Notes: generated by a model not told the origin, from the letters alone. A stretch of DNA of 44,382 bases from Streptococcus orisratti DSM 15617 (GCF_000380105.1 NZ_KB904457.1:1-44382); one strand, 5' to 3'. Shown: positions 8,766-17,346, counted from the stretch's first letter. Translations and numbers: made by a program.

Positions 8766-9142
8766 GTGTCGTATTTACCCCTAAGTATAGACGAAAAGTA
8801 ATCTATAATCACTATCGAAGTAGTCTAGGTGAAATAATAGAAGGACATTTAATGCCAGACCACGTTCACATGTTAGTTAGTATCCCACCACGAATTAGTG
8901 TTTCAAGTTTCATGGGCTACTTAAAAGGTAAGAGTGCCCTGATGATGTTTGACAAACACGCCAATCTCAAATACAAGTTTGGGAATCGCCATTTTTGGGC
9001 AGAGGGCTATTATGTGAGCACAGTTGGACTGAACGAAGCCACTATCAAAAAATATATCCAAGAACAAGAAAAACATGACCTCGCCCTAGATAAATTGAGC
9101 GTAAAAGAATACGAAGATCCCTTTAGGGATGATGGCAAGTAA
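8766..9142 (+). pseudogene. tnpA: IS200/IS605 TnpA (Y1 transposase), truncated and internally deleted
   Basis: The readable protein begins at VFTPKYRRK, a segment normally preceded by about 18 residues in intact streptococcal copies. Between SSLGEI and IEGHLMPDH roughly 13 residues of the usual protein are gone, in frame. The HUH metal site (HVHML) and the helix with the probable catalytic Tyr (IKKYIQEQEKHD) remain, and the C-terminus is normal. Loss of the start and the beta-strand region makes it inactive. The internal deletion falls at the short repeat GAAATAAT (8831-8838). Confidence 0.82.
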
Positions 9143-9290
9143 TACCAACGCCTCTTTAAGAGGCAAGTGACGAGTCAAAAGCAGTGAGGCTTGAACAAAG
9201 TGAAAGCCAGCGTCTTTAGGCGCTGGCTGGTGATGTGGGCTTATAGCCCCTGTTCAAACCACCCGTTAGACGGGTGGTCATGATTCTTAT
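8766..9290 (+). mobile_element. IS200/IS605-type element remnant, right part with end hairpins
   Basis: The remnant covers a broken tnpA plus the right end. After the gene come three hairpin-forming sequences: a 15-base palindrome of the form GCCTC...GAGGC at about 9150, a GCCAGCG/CGCTGGC hairpin near 9207-9229, and a CCACCCGTTAGACGGGTGG hairpin near 9260-9280. The last is the kind of subterminal hairpin that Y1 transposases bind. The left end is missing. Coding similarity to tnpA begins abruptly near 8766, where the restriction-island DNA stops. Confidence 0.8.
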
Positions 9291-9419
9291 GATGATTTAT
9301 AAGGAAAAATAGAAGCATAGATCTAGTATTCACAAAACAAATACTATAATAAATAATCAGTATTGTTCCATTTAAGAAATTAGGAATATAATAGATTCAT
9401 ACATAAGAAAGAGGTAAAA
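9291..9419 (+). promoter_or_regulatory. Spacer with promoter of the former aldo/keto reductase gene
   Basis: A TATAAT -10 box at 9387-9392 lies 18 bases after a TTGTTC at 9363-9368, and a GAAAGAGGT ribosome site comes just before the ATG. Expression signals look intact although the gene is broken. Nothing else is recognisable in this stretch. Confidence 0.5.
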
Positions 9420-10174
9420 ATGATGACACAAACAATGACACTCAACGACGGAAACAAAATCCCTGCCATTGGTTTTGGAGTATTTCAAATCCCTGCAGAT
9501 AGCTCAACCTACAAAGCCGTGAAATAAGCCTTGGAAATCGGCTACCGTCATATTGATACCGCGCAAGCCTATTTCAATGAAAAGGAAGTCGAACAAGCGA
9601 TCAAGGATTCAGGTATTCCACGGGAAGAAATCTTTGTCACTAGCAAACTCTGGATTCAAGACTTTGCTTATGAAACAGCCAAAGCTGCTGGAAAAATCAA
9701 ATCAATCGGTGTATCAAACTTCACACCAAACTTCTGGAAACAATTTGTTCCAAACTTTGCGACAATGCCTGCTGTCAACCAAGTTGAGTTCAATCCGTAC
9801 TTCCAACAAAAAGAAATACGTGACTTGCTTTCAAAAGATCAAGTGATCATTGAAGCTTGGGCACCACTCGGACAAGGCAACAAAGACCTCTTTGAAGAGC
9901 CTGTTATTACAGAACTAGCAAGCAAGTATGGTAAAGATGTGGGGCAAATTATCCTCCGTTTTGAAAACCAAGAAGGAATCGTTGTCTTACCAAAATCAAC
10001 TAAAAAGAGCCGTGCCGTATGACCTCTAACAAAGACATTTTTGATTTTGAATTGACTGCTGAAGAATTAGCGGCCCTTCGTGCTCTAGATAAGGGTAAAG
10101 GTGCACATGATCCAGATGCCCCAGGTGTGGGAGAGTATCTTTTGACTGCTTACGATATTCATGCTAATGACTAG
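9420..10174 (+). pseudogene. Aldo/keto reductase pseudogene
   Basis: The reading frame starts at 9420 or 9423 with the family N-terminus (MTLNDGNKIPAIGFGVFQI). It hits a TAA stop at 9525-9527 and resumes with EIGYRHIDTAQAY, which holds the Asp and Tyr of the catalytic tetrad, and TSKLW, which holds the Lys. Next, about 40 codons are missing near 9675-9690, where YETAKAA runs straight into GKIKSIGVSNF. The catalytic His segment (LIHQP in relatives) is part of that loss. Near 10010-10025 a frameshift separates LPKSTKKSR from the normal C-terminus (FDFELTAEELAALRALDKG to the stop at 10172). With three separate lesions it cannot be a working enzyme. Confidence 0.88.
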
Positions 10175-10289
10175 TTGAAAGACCAAGGTGTAAGAAATGA
10201 AAAGTGGGAGTAGCTGATAAAAATGCAGATATGCTCACCTAGCTTTTTATGCTATCTTGCTATTCTTTGAAAAATCTATAATGTAATAG

Positions 10290-10316
10290 ACTCGGAGGTT
10301 GGACCTCTGAGTTTTT
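10290..10316 (+). terminator. Rho-independent terminator
   Basis: Ten-base arms (10290-10299, 10303-10312) pair with one G-T wobble and are followed by a run of T. It ends the aldo/keto reductase pseudogene transcript. The rest of 10175-10452 has no gene that I can recognise. The last part, up to about 10435, is where the missing front of the next gene would have been. Confidence 0.75.
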
Positions 10317-10435
10317 AATCTTGCCAAGCCTAGTATGTAAATTGTGAATACTTGTATGATAAAGAAGTATTTCAAAAGGTTAGCATTTTTCAGTACAATA
10401 AGACTATAAAAATAATAAAAAATTACATCCCAAAT

Positions 10436-11013
10436 AGAACGAAGTTGTTCCCATGATTGTGGTCAACCTCACTTGCAACAATTCTAGCTCTCAGGACAGC
10501 AGTGACTTTGGTTTGGCCGTACAATTAACCAGCCGTTACTATCAAGAGCTAATCCATGACTTAATTCCTGCTGTTGAGAAGAAATACAGCACCTACGCCA
10601 CCTCAACCAGTCCAGAAGAGTTGATTGACTCTCGTCGCTATCGAGCCTTCAGTGGTTTTTCAATGGGGTCCGTCAACACTTGGCGAACTTTTGAGAATGC
10701 CTTGGACTACTTTTACTATTTCAATCCTATGAGTGGAAATGTCGGAACACCGGCCAGAGTATTTGCAAAAATAGCGGAGCAGAAACAGCAGGATTTCCTG
10801 ATTTATGCTGTCAGCGGAACTGATGACTTTGCCTATCGAGCTTTTAAACAACAGGTCCTCTCCCTTTCTAGTCAAGCTCCAAGAATATTCAAACAGGAAG
10901 AAAATATCATTTTCCGTGAAAGAAAGGGAGGCCGTCACGATTATCAGGCAGTGTGTGATTATACCTATAATGCTTTTCGGAATTTTTTTAAAGAAGAATC
11001 GGAAAGCACCTAA
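10436..11013 (+). pseudogene. Esterase (alpha/beta-hydrolase, feruloyl/EsteraseD type), 5'-truncated
   Basis: About 190 residues remain. In frame, the remnant starts just after a stop near 10435 with NEVVPMIVVNLT, which is the middle of the usual fold, so the strand and oxyanion region that should precede it is gone. The nucleophile elbow GFSMGS is present, as are a candidate Asp in VSGTDDFAY and the His in GGRHDYQA, so the three catalytic residues survive. No ribosome site precedes the ATG at 10453. The likely family is secreted or cytosolic carbohydrate esterases with the ES-family fold. Its substrate cannot be told. Confidence 0.7.
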
Positions 11014-11138
11014 TTAATGCCATAAGCAAATACCGTACAAAAGAAATGATAATAATTCAAGTTAATTCTAACCTTTGACAAGTAGAACTTTATATCATTA
11101 TCTCCTATGCATTTCTTGCTCCAAATGTAATTTTAGTC

Positions 11139-11167
11139 TTTTCATTTATCATAAAAAATAGTATAAT
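11139..11167 (+). promoter_or_regulatory. Probable promoter of asd-dapA
   Basis: A TATAAT at 11162-11167 lies 17 bases after TTTTCA at 11139-11144, about 70 bases before the asd start. The -35 box is weak. A TTGACA at 11075-11080 is also present but lacks a good -10 at the right distance. Confidence 0.5.
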
Positions 11168-11235
11168 TGGTTTATTATAAATTTTTGGAAAATTTTGAGA
11201 ATAGCTCTGCTATTTTCTTAGAATGAGGTATTAAA

Positions 11236-12312
11236 ATGGGCTACACAGTCGCTATCGTTGGTGCTACCGGTGCCGTTGGAACTCAAATGATTAAAATGTT
11301 GGAAGAATCTACGCTACCAATTGATCGCGTTCGATTGCTTGCGTCTGAGCGTTCAGCAGGTAAAACGCTTCCGTTTAACGGTCAAGAAATCGTTATTGAA
11401 GAAACGACAGAAAGTGCTTTTGAAGGAGTTGATATCGCTCTCTTCTCGGCTGGAGGATCAACTTCTGCCAAATATGCTCCCTATGCAGTAAAGGCTGGTG
11501 CTGTAGTAGTTGATAACACATCTTATTTCCGCCAAAATCCAGATGTTCCGCTTATCGTTCCAGAGGTTAATGCACATGCAATGGATGCCCATAACGGAAT
11601 TATTGCCTGTCCAAATTGTTCAACAATCCAAATGATGATTGCACTTGAACCTATCCGCCAGAAATGGGGGCTTGACCGTATTATTGTGTCAACATACCAG
11701 GCAGTTTCTGGTGCTGGTGCTAATGCTATCAATGAAACTTTGGGACAATTGCACGAAGCAGTGGTTGATGGTGTTGAACCCAAAAAACTACACGCTGAAA
11801 TTTTACCATGTGGTGGTGACAAAAAGCATTATCCAATTGCTTTCAATGCTCTTGCTCAAATCGATGTTTTCACTGAAAATGATTACACCTATGAAGAAAT
11901 GAAAATGACTAATGAAACTAAGAAAATCATGGAAGATGATAGCATCAAAGTTTCAGCAACTTGTGTTCGCGTTCCTGTTATTTCTGGTCACTCTGAATCA
12001 GTTTACATTGAAACCAAGGAAATTGCAGCAATTCCAGAAGTAAAACAAGCTATCGCTAACTTCCCTGGTGCTATTTTAGAGGATGATCCAAGTCAACAAA
12101 TCTATCCACAAGCTATCAATGCAGTAGGACGTCGTGAAACTTTTGTTGGTCGCATCCGCAAGGACTTGGATGCTGAAAAAGGCATTCACATGTGGGTTGT
12201 TGCTGATAACCTTCTAAAAGGTGCTGCTTGGAACTCTGTTCAGATTGCTGAAAGTTTGCATGAACGTGGCCTTGTTCGTCCTACGACTGAACTTAAGTTT
12301 GAATTGAAGTAA
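11236..12312 (+). CDS. asd: Aspartate-semialdehyde dehydrogenase
   Basis: The 358-residue enzyme reduces aspartyl phosphate to aspartate semialdehyde with NADPH, at the branch point to lysine/diaminopimelate, threonine and methionine. The dinucleotide-binding motif GATGAVG is at residues 9-15. The catalytic Cys is C128 in NCSTIQMM, and the His of the pair is H252 in SGHSES. Length fits the Gram-positive type. It is followed by dapA on the same strand, with an 81-base gap that holds a perfect hairpin. The pairing with dapA points to use of the product for lysine and cell-wall precursors. Confidence 0.96.
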   Translation: MGYTVAIVGATGAVGTQMIKMLEESTLPIDRVRLLASERSAGKTLPFNGQEIVIEETTESAFEGVDIALFSAGGSTSAKYAPYAVKAGAVVVDNTSYFRQNPDVPLIVPEVNAHAMDAHNGIIACPNCSTIQMMIALEPIRQKWGLDRIIVSTYQAVSGAGANAINETLGQLHEAVVDGVEPKKLHAEILPCGGDKKHYPIAFNALAQIDVFTENDYTYEEMKMTNETKKIMEDDSIKVSATCVRVPVISGHSESVYIETKEIAAIPEVKQAIANFPGAILEDDPSQQIYPQAINAVGRRETFVGRIRKDLDAEKGIHMWVVADNLLKGAAWNSVQIAESLHERGLVRPTTELKFELK

Positions 12313-12334
12313 TTTGACCTGTGTTGTGTTGAAA

Positions 12335-12356
12335 ATTTAGTTCTTCAGAACTAAAT
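12335..12356 (+). promoter_or_regulatory. Perfect 10-bp inverted repeat between asd and dapA
   Basis: Arms 12335-12344 and 12347-12356 pair perfectly around TC. No T-run follows, so it is not a simple terminator. It could be a repressor site or an mRNA hairpin in the asd-dapA message. Confidence 0.5.
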
Positions 12357-12393
12357 ATTAGTTACTTGTTAATTAGCCGAGGAGGGAGACAGC

Positions 12394-13329
12394 ATGTCTA
12401 TTGAACAATTAAAAAATGTAAAACTCATTACAGCCATGGTAACACCTTTTAAGGAAGATGGGTCAATTAACTTTGACGCGCTCCCAAAATTGGTAGAACA
12501 CCTTTTGGCACACCATACTGAAGCGTTACTATTGGCAGGGACAACAGCAGAAAGTCCGACACTCACCCATGATGAAGAATTACAATTATTTGAAGCTGTT
12601 CAAAAAATTGTCAATGGGCGTGTCCCATTAATTGCGGGTGTGGGAACAAATGATACTCGAGATTCTATCGAATTTGCCAAAGAAGTAGCGGCTTTTGGCG
12701 GTTTTGCTGCTGGTCTTGCCATTGTACCTTACTACAATAAGCCTTCCCAAGAGGGGATGTATCAGCATTTTAAAGCTATTGCAGACGCCTCTGACCTACC
12801 TATCATCATCTATAATATTCCTGGGCGTGTCGTTGTCGAAATGACTCCAGAAACCATGCTTCGTTTGGCTGAACACCCAAATATCATTGGTGTCAAAGAA
12901 TGTACAAGCCTTGCTAACATGGCTTACCTTATTGAACATAAGCCAGATAATTTCTTGATTTATACGGGTGAGGATGGTGATGCTTTCCATGCCATGAACT
13001 TGGGAGCAGATGGTGTTATTTCGGTTGCTTCACATACTAATGGTGATGAAATGTATAATATGCTGGTAGCTATTGAGAACAATGATATGAAAGCTGCAGC
13101 AGCTATTCAACGACAATTTATTCCGAAAGTTAATGCACTCTTCTCATATCCAAGCCCCGCGCCAGTCAAGGCTGTGCTGAATTACCTCGGGTTTGAAGTT
13201 GGTCCACTACGTTTACCACTTGTGGCAGCACCAGATGAAGATGCTAAACGTATTATCAAAGTTGTTGTAGACGGAGACTATGAGGCTACTAAAGCAACCG
13301 TAACAGGTGTTGTCCGTCCAGATTATTAA
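12394..13329 (+). CDS. dapA: 4-hydroxy-tetrahydrodipicolinate synthase
   Basis: This 311-residue TIM-barrel lyase condenses pyruvate with aspartate semialdehyde, the first committed step of diaminopimelate/lysine synthesis. Family signatures are GTTAESPTL near residue 49, the Tyr of the proton relay Y140 in IIYNIPGR, and the Schiff-base lysine K168 in GVKECT. The length is slightly longer than the E. coli enzyme (292), which is usual in lactic acid bacteria. A strong GAGGAGG site 10-15 bases upstream of the ATG fixes the start. It probably shares the asd transcript. Confidence 0.96.
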   Translation: MSIEQLKNVKLITAMVTPFKEDGSINFDALPKLVEHLLAHHTEALLLAGTTAESPTLTHDEELQLFEAVQKIVNGRVPLIAGVGTNDTRDSIEFAKEVAAFGGFAAGLAIVPYYNKPSQEGMYQHFKAIADASDLPIIIYNIPGRVVVEMTPETMLRLAEHPNIIGVKECTSLANMAYLIEHKPDNFLIYTGEDGDAFHAMNLGADGVISVASHTNGDEMYNMLVAIENNDMKAAAAIQRQFIPKVNALFSYPSPAPVKAVLNYLGFEVGPLRLPLVAAPDEDAKRIIKVVVDGDYEATKATVTGVVRPDY

Positions 13330-13497
13330 AATAATCATACTTACTTCTCAAAGTTCGAGTCATATAACAGCGTGATACTAATGTCGGAAATAGAGTTCAC
13401 CCCATTTCCATTCTTAAAAGGTTTGCTGAACTTTTTGAGCTATGAGAAGAGGAGGAGAACTCTCTTTTTGGCTTCTCCTTTTAGAAAGCGAAGGTTA

Positions 13498-13917
13498 ATG
13501 ATGTCACTCTCAGATTTTTGGGATAAAGTAACCCCTCCAAAAACTTTAACACTTAACTTAAAGTTATCAGAAGTTAAACAACTAAAACTTATCCAGAATC
13601 GACATGGAGTAATAAAACTCAGTGATAGCAAAGATAAGGAATACCAATTAAAGAAGATTACTATGCTTCTCTCCGAGAAGGATAAACACAAAATTTCTGA
13701 AGGAGCAGTAGCTAGTGCTTTTGCAGCTGCATTGATGGATAAGGATGTACTGACTGGTGCTTTGATTGGAGACTGGTGGGAAAAACAAAGAGATAATCAG
13801 AGTCGCCAAGTTATAATTGAGTTAACCGAAGTGGAAACAAAGGAGGTTAGAAAAATTAGTTTACGTTTGAAACGTCAGCAATATCAACAAATACGCCGTT
13901 TTTTCAATCTTATTTAG
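13498..13917 (+). CDS. Unrecognised protein, about 139 residues
   Basis: I do not recognise this family. The open frame extends up to 13372, but the best start is ATG-ATG at 13498/13501 (MMSLSDFWDKV), preceded by GAAGG. The upstream extension is Arg-rich and has no ribosome site. The protein is soluble and charged. It has a beta-rich N-terminal half with a KITMLLSEKDKHKISEG segment, a small-residue helix AVASAFAAALMDKD, then GDWWEKQRDNQ and a basic C-terminus ending RRFFNLI. No catalytic motif, membrane segment or signal peptide is seen. It lies between dapA and the ArsC-like gene on the same strand. Confidence 0.6.
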   Translation: MMSLSDFWDKVTPPKTLTLNLKLSEVKQLKLIQNRHGVIKLSDSKDKEYQLKKITMLLSEKDKHKISEGAVASAFAAALMDKDVLTGALIGDWWEKQRDNQSRQVIIELTEVETKEVRKISLRLKRQQYQQIRRFFNLI

Positions 13918-13986
13918 ATATTTTTTTGAATTATAGAGAGTCTCCTCTGATGAAAAATAACATAAGAAATTGTAAGGAGAAGTTAG

Positions 13987-14412
13987 ATGTCGCAAAAGCC
14001 CAGAGTTGCCTTTATTTGTGTCCATAATTCTTGTCGAAGTCAAATAGCTGAGGCACTGGCCAAAAAATACTACTCTCATATCTTTGAAGCCTACTCTGCT
14101 GGAACAGAAACAAAAACACAAATCAATCAGGATGCTGTACGTATCATGAAAGAACAATATGATATCGATATGGAAAAAGAACAATTTCCCAAACTCATCG
14201 CTGTGCTACCACCGATTGATATCGTCATTACCATGGGTTGTAATGTGGAATGTCCTTATTTGCCTTGCCGTTACAGAGATGACTGGGGACTTGATGATCC
14301 TAGCGGGAAATCAGACGAATTATTTTTGTTAACAATTCAACTTATTGAGAAGAAACTACAATCCTTAGCAGAGATTTGTCTGGCAAAAGGTAAAATACTT
14401 GACAAAATGTGA
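13987..14412 (+). CDS. ArsC/low-molecular-weight phosphatase family protein
   Basis: This 141-residue protein of the low-molecular-weight tyrosine phosphatase fold has the phosphate loop CVHNSCRS at residues 11-18 (CX5R) and the late Asp-Pro pair in GLDDPSGKSDE. Three further cysteines, C85, C89 and C94, sit where thioredoxin-coupled arsenate reductases keep the cysteines that relay the disulfide, but the spacing differs from the C82/C89 pair of plasmid pI258 ArsC. Arsenate reductase is the usual annotation, but phosphatase activity is also possible. No arsenic-resistance genes (arsR, arsB) are nearby. An AAGGAG site precedes the ATG. Confidence 0.8.
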   Translation: MSQKPRVAFICVHNSCRSQIAEALAKKYYSHIFEAYSAGTETKTQINQDAVRIMKEQYDIDMEKEQFPKLIAVLPPIDIVITMGCNVECPYLPCRYRDDWGLDDPSGKSDELFLLTIQLIEKKLQSLAEICLAKGKILDKM

Positions 14413-14547
14413 AAACATTTGCATAATGAAAGTGGGTTATGAAAACTCATAAAATGAGGAATTCTAAACTACCAAATTCATATTTCCTACAACTTTTTGA
14501 GTTATTTAATTGATTATCATATCATTTTACACATGAGAGGAGTGTCT

Positions 14548-14886
14548 ATGCAAATTATTAAACGCAATGGTCAAGTTGCTGATTTTGACCCTGATAAAAT
14601 TTACCAAGCCATCATCAAAGCTGCTCAAACAGTTTATGTATTAGATGATACATTACGTGAGAATTTAGCTAATGTCACCAAAAAAGTGGTTCTTGATTTA
14701 CAAGAAGCTCAGGTTGAACGACCAACTATCAGTATGATTCAGTCTTGTGTTGAAAATCGTCTCATGGATGCCGGCTACATTAACATTGCCGAACACTACA
14801 TTTCCTACAGATTACAACGTGATCTTGAGAGAAATGGTTATGGTGATAGCATCATTGTTCATTTACGTTTTGAACAACTCAAGTAA
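14548..14886 (+). CDS. Stand-alone ATP-cone domain protein
   Basis: Start is at 14548, where GAGAGGAG precedes the ATG; the longer frame from 14497 has no ribosome site. The 112 residues form one ATP-cone, the nucleotide-sensing domain found at the N-terminus of ribonucleotide reductases and in NrdR. It opens with MQIIKRNGQVADFDPDKIYQAI and includes RPTISMIQSCVENRLM. There is no reductase catalytic part and no zinc ribbon. Whether it is a regulator or a leftover of an nrdD gene is unknown. The clean ends, the good ribosome site and the downstream terminator favour a real small gene. Confidence 0.75.
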   Translation: MQIIKRNGQVADFDPDKIYQAIIKAAQTVYVLDDTLRENLANVTKKVVLDLQEAQVERPTISMIQSCVENRLMDAGYINIAEHYISYRLQRDLERNGYGDSIIVHLRFEQLK

Positions 14887-14955
14887 TGCACCAATTGACT
14901 CAATTGAAATTCTCCAAAAACTTATCAAATTCTTTAAAAATGAATAAGTAAGAAA

Positions 14956-15007
14956 CGAATGAAGCTAGTTTGTCAAAAGAACAAATCTAGTGTTCATTCG
15001 CTTTTTT
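14956..15007 (+). terminator. Terminator after the ATP-cone gene
   Basis: A long imperfect hairpin (left arm from 14956, right arm ending at about 15001) is followed by TTTTTT. The arms pair CGAATGAA and, closer to the loop, CTAG-TTTGT with its complement. Confidence 0.7.
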
Positions 15008-15262
15008 GATATTCAAGAATTCATGGATTAGGGTTCTTTCAGTAGAGGGACATTATTAAAAATGATCTGCCTTAGAGCATCTCTGCTTTTTCAAAAAGTC
15101 TCCGTCTCCCAGAAAAGCTTAAACTCAGTAACCTTCAATGAGTTTGCTTAAGTTATGCCTATTGAATACGTGTAGCGATATCATTAAAAATACTTTGTGA
15201 AAAAAATATTTTATAGTACAGAAAAGGCTTGTTATAGTCCAGAAAGAAAGCGGTTCAATTAT
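15008..15262. other. Intergenic stretch upstream of the pdh cluster
   Basis: No coding frame or RNA gene is recognised. A short interrupted inverted repeat lies near 15118-15155 (CTTAAACTCA...TGAGTTTGCTTAAG). The two direct repeats described in the next entry are at the right end. Confidence 0.5.
15211..15245 (+). promoter_or_regulatory. Direct repeats upstream of the pdh promoter
   Basis: TTATAGTACAGAAA (15211-15224) and TTATAGTCCAGAAA (15232-15245) differ at one base and are 21 bases apart, two turns of the helix. They end just ahead of the -35 box. This is the place and spacing expected for a protein that binds as a dimer on one face of the DNA. The regulator is unknown. Confidence 0.5.
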
Positions 15263-15291
15263 TTGCACTTTGTGAATTATTGGAATAGAAT
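15263..15291 (+). promoter_or_regulatory. Promoter of the pdh operon
   Basis: TTGCAC at 15263-15268 and TAGAAT at 15286-15291 are 17 bases apart. They lie about 30 bases ahead of the E1alpha start codon. Confidence 0.6.
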
Positions 15292-15322
15292 GGGTTTGTA
15301 AATAAGATTTTTGGAGGGCCTT

Positions 15323-16291
15323 ATGGTTACTTTATCAAAAGAACAACATTTAGAGATGTTTTTAAAAATGGAACGCATTCGTGAATTTGATATGCGCATA
15401 AATAAATTAGTTCGTCGTGGATTTGTTCAAGGGATGACTCACTTCTCAGTTGGTGAGGAAGCTGCTAATGTCGGGGCAGTCCAGCACCTGACCTACGATG
15501 ACATCTTTTTCTCAAATCATCGCGGTCACGGTCAGTCTATTGCAAAAGATATGGACTTAAATAAAATGATGGCGGAACTTGCTGGAAAAGTAACTGGTGT
15601 TTCTAAGGGGCGTGGAGGCTCCATGCACTTGGCTGATTTTGAAAAAGGGAACTATGGAACTAACGGTATTGTTGGTGGTGGCTATGCTCTTGCAGTCGGC
15701 GCAGCTTTGACCCAACAATATAAAGAAACTGGCAATATTGTTGTGGCCTTTTCAGGAGATGGCGCAACCAATGAGGGTTCCTTCCATGAATCTGTTAATA
15801 TGGCTGCAACCTGGAAACTACCTGTAATTTTTTTCATCATTAACAACCGTTATGGCATTTCAATGGATATTAGTCGCGCTACGAATACCCCTCATTTATA
15901 CACACGAGCAGAGGCTTATGGTATTCCTGGATTTTATTGCTCAGATGGCAATGATGTTCTAGCTGTTTATGAAACAATGGGACAAGCCGTGGAGCATGTC
16001 CGTGCTGGAAATGGCCCAGCTATTGTTGAAGTTGAATCTTATCGCTGGTTTGGGCATTCAACAGCTGACGCTGGTAAGTACCGAACCAAAGAAGAAGTAG
16101 ATGGTTGGAAAGAAAAAGACCCTATTATCAAGTATCGTACTTATCTGACTTCTGAAAATATTGCTAGCGCTGAGGAATTAGAAGCTATCCATAATCAGGT
16201 AGTTAAAGAAATTGATGCCGCTTATGAATTTGCACAAAGTAGCCCAGATCCAGATATTTCAGTTGCTTTTGAGGATGTTTGGGTAGATTAG
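15323..16291 (+). CDS. pdhA: Pyruvate dehydrogenase E1 component, alpha subunit
   Basis: This 322-residue protein, with the beta subunit, decarboxylates pyruvate on thiamine diphosphate and passes the acetyl group to E2. The thiamine-diphosphate/Mg site is GDGATNEGSFHE, closed by NNRYGIS. Two phosphorylation-loop-like stretches (FGHSTADAGKYR) are also typical. The start at 15323 is chosen because GGAGGG lies six bases before it; the frame extends to a TTG at 15311 but that overlaps the ribosome site. The same family includes acetoin dehydrogenase (acoA), and in streptococci this cluster is often named aco. The gene set with lplA fits pyruvate dehydrogenase. Confidence 0.93.
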   Translation: MVTLSKEQHLEMFLKMERIREFDMRINKLVRRGFVQGMTHFSVGEEAANVGAVQHLTYDDIFFSNHRGHGQSIAKDMDLNKMMAELAGKVTGVSKGRGGSMHLADFEKGNYGTNGIVGGGYALAVGAALTQQYKETGNIVVAFSGDGATNEGSFHESVNMAATWKLPVIFFIINNRYGISMDISRATNTPHLYTRAEAYGIPGFYCSDGNDVLAVYETMGQAVEHVRAGNGPAIVEVESYRWFGHSTADAGKYRTKEEVDGWKEKDPIIKYRTYLTSENIASAEELEAIHNQVVKEIDAAYEFAQSSPDPDISVAFEDVWVD

Positions 16292-16347
16292 GGATAATTT
16301 TTAAGAATAAGCAATACATATAATTAAGCATTTGGAGAAATAAAATA

Positions 16348-17346
16348 ATGACTGAAACAAAATTAATGGCTTTGCGTGAGGCAGTAAATCTTGCCATGAG
16401 CGAAGAAATGCGTAAGGATGAGAACATTTATTTGATGGGGGAAGATGTCGGTGTTTACGGAGGTGATTTTGGAACTTCTGTGGGCATGTTTGAGGAATTT
16501 GGTCCAAAACGTGTTAAAGATACTCCAATTTCTGAAGCGGCGATTGCTGGGGCGGCGATTGGATCTGCCATTACAGGACTTCGTCCAATTGTCGATGTAA
16601 CTTTTATGGATTTCATTACGATTGCTCTTGATGCCATTGTTAATAATGGGGCCAAAAACAATTACATGTTTGGTGGTGGTTTAAAGACACCAGTAACTTT
16701 CCGTGTAGCATCAGGTTCGGGAATTGGCTCTGCGGCACAGCATTCACAATCTTTGGAAGCTTGGTTGACACACATTCCAGGTATCAAAGTTGTTGCACCG
16801 GGTACGGCAAATGATGCCAAAGGTCTTCTAAAATCTTCTATTCGAGATAATAATATTGTCATTTTCATGGAACCTAAAGCTCTCTATGGAAAAAAAGAAG
16901 AAGTTAATCAAGATTCAGATTTCTACATTCCGCTTGGAAAAGGGGAAATTAAACGTCAAGGTAGTGATTTAACAATTGTTACCTATGGCCGCATGTTAGA
17001 ACGTGTGCTCAAGGCCGCAGAAGAAGTCGCTGAACAAGGTATTAATGTTGAAGTTGTTGACCCACGTACCCTTATTCCTTTGGATAAAGAATTGATAATC
17101 AATTCTGTCAAGAAAACAGGAAAACTTATGCTGGTTAACGATGCCTATAAAACTGGTGGTTTTATCGGTGAAATTGCAACAATGGTGACTGAAAGTGAAG
17201 CCTTTGATTATTTGGACCATCCGATTGTACGTTTGGCATCTGAAGACGTTCCTGTTCCTTATGCACGTAAACTTGAACAAGCTATTTTGCCAGATGTGTC
17301 TAAGATAAAAGAAGCCATTATTAAGGTGGTTAATAAGGGAAATTAA
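16348..17346 (+). CDS. pdhB: Pyruvate dehydrogenase E1 component, beta subunit
   Basis: 332 residues, full length for the transketolase-like beta chain that pairs with the alpha chain to form the thiamine-diphosphate site. It holds the conserved GEDVGVYGGDFG near residue 31, the segment ISEAAIAGAAIG, and the C-terminal transketolase half with DPRTLIPLD and LASEDVPVPYA. A GGAG site lies upstream. The gap to the alpha gene is 56 bases with no terminator, so the two are co-transcribed. Confidence 0.94.
   Translation: MTETKLMALREAVNLAMSEEMRKDENIYLMGEDVGVYGGDFGTSVGMFEEFGPKRVKDTPISEAAIAGAAIGSAITGLRPIVDVTFMDFITIALDAIVNNGAKNNYMFGGGLKTPVTFRVASGSGIGSAAQHSQSLEAWLTHIPGIKVVAPGTANDAKGLLKSSIRDNNIVIFMEPKALYGKKEEVNQDSDFYIPLGKGEIKRQGSDLTIVTYGRMLERVLKAAEEVAEQGINVEVVDPRTLIPLDKELIINSVKKTGKLMLVNDAYKTGGFIGEIATMVTESEAFDYLDHPIVRLASEDVPVPYARKLEQAILPDVSKIKEAIIKVVNKGN

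Noticed and set aside
15238..15256. Possible CcpA cre site near AAAGCGGTT before pdhA
   Set aside because: Only about half of the consensus positions match and symmetry is poor.
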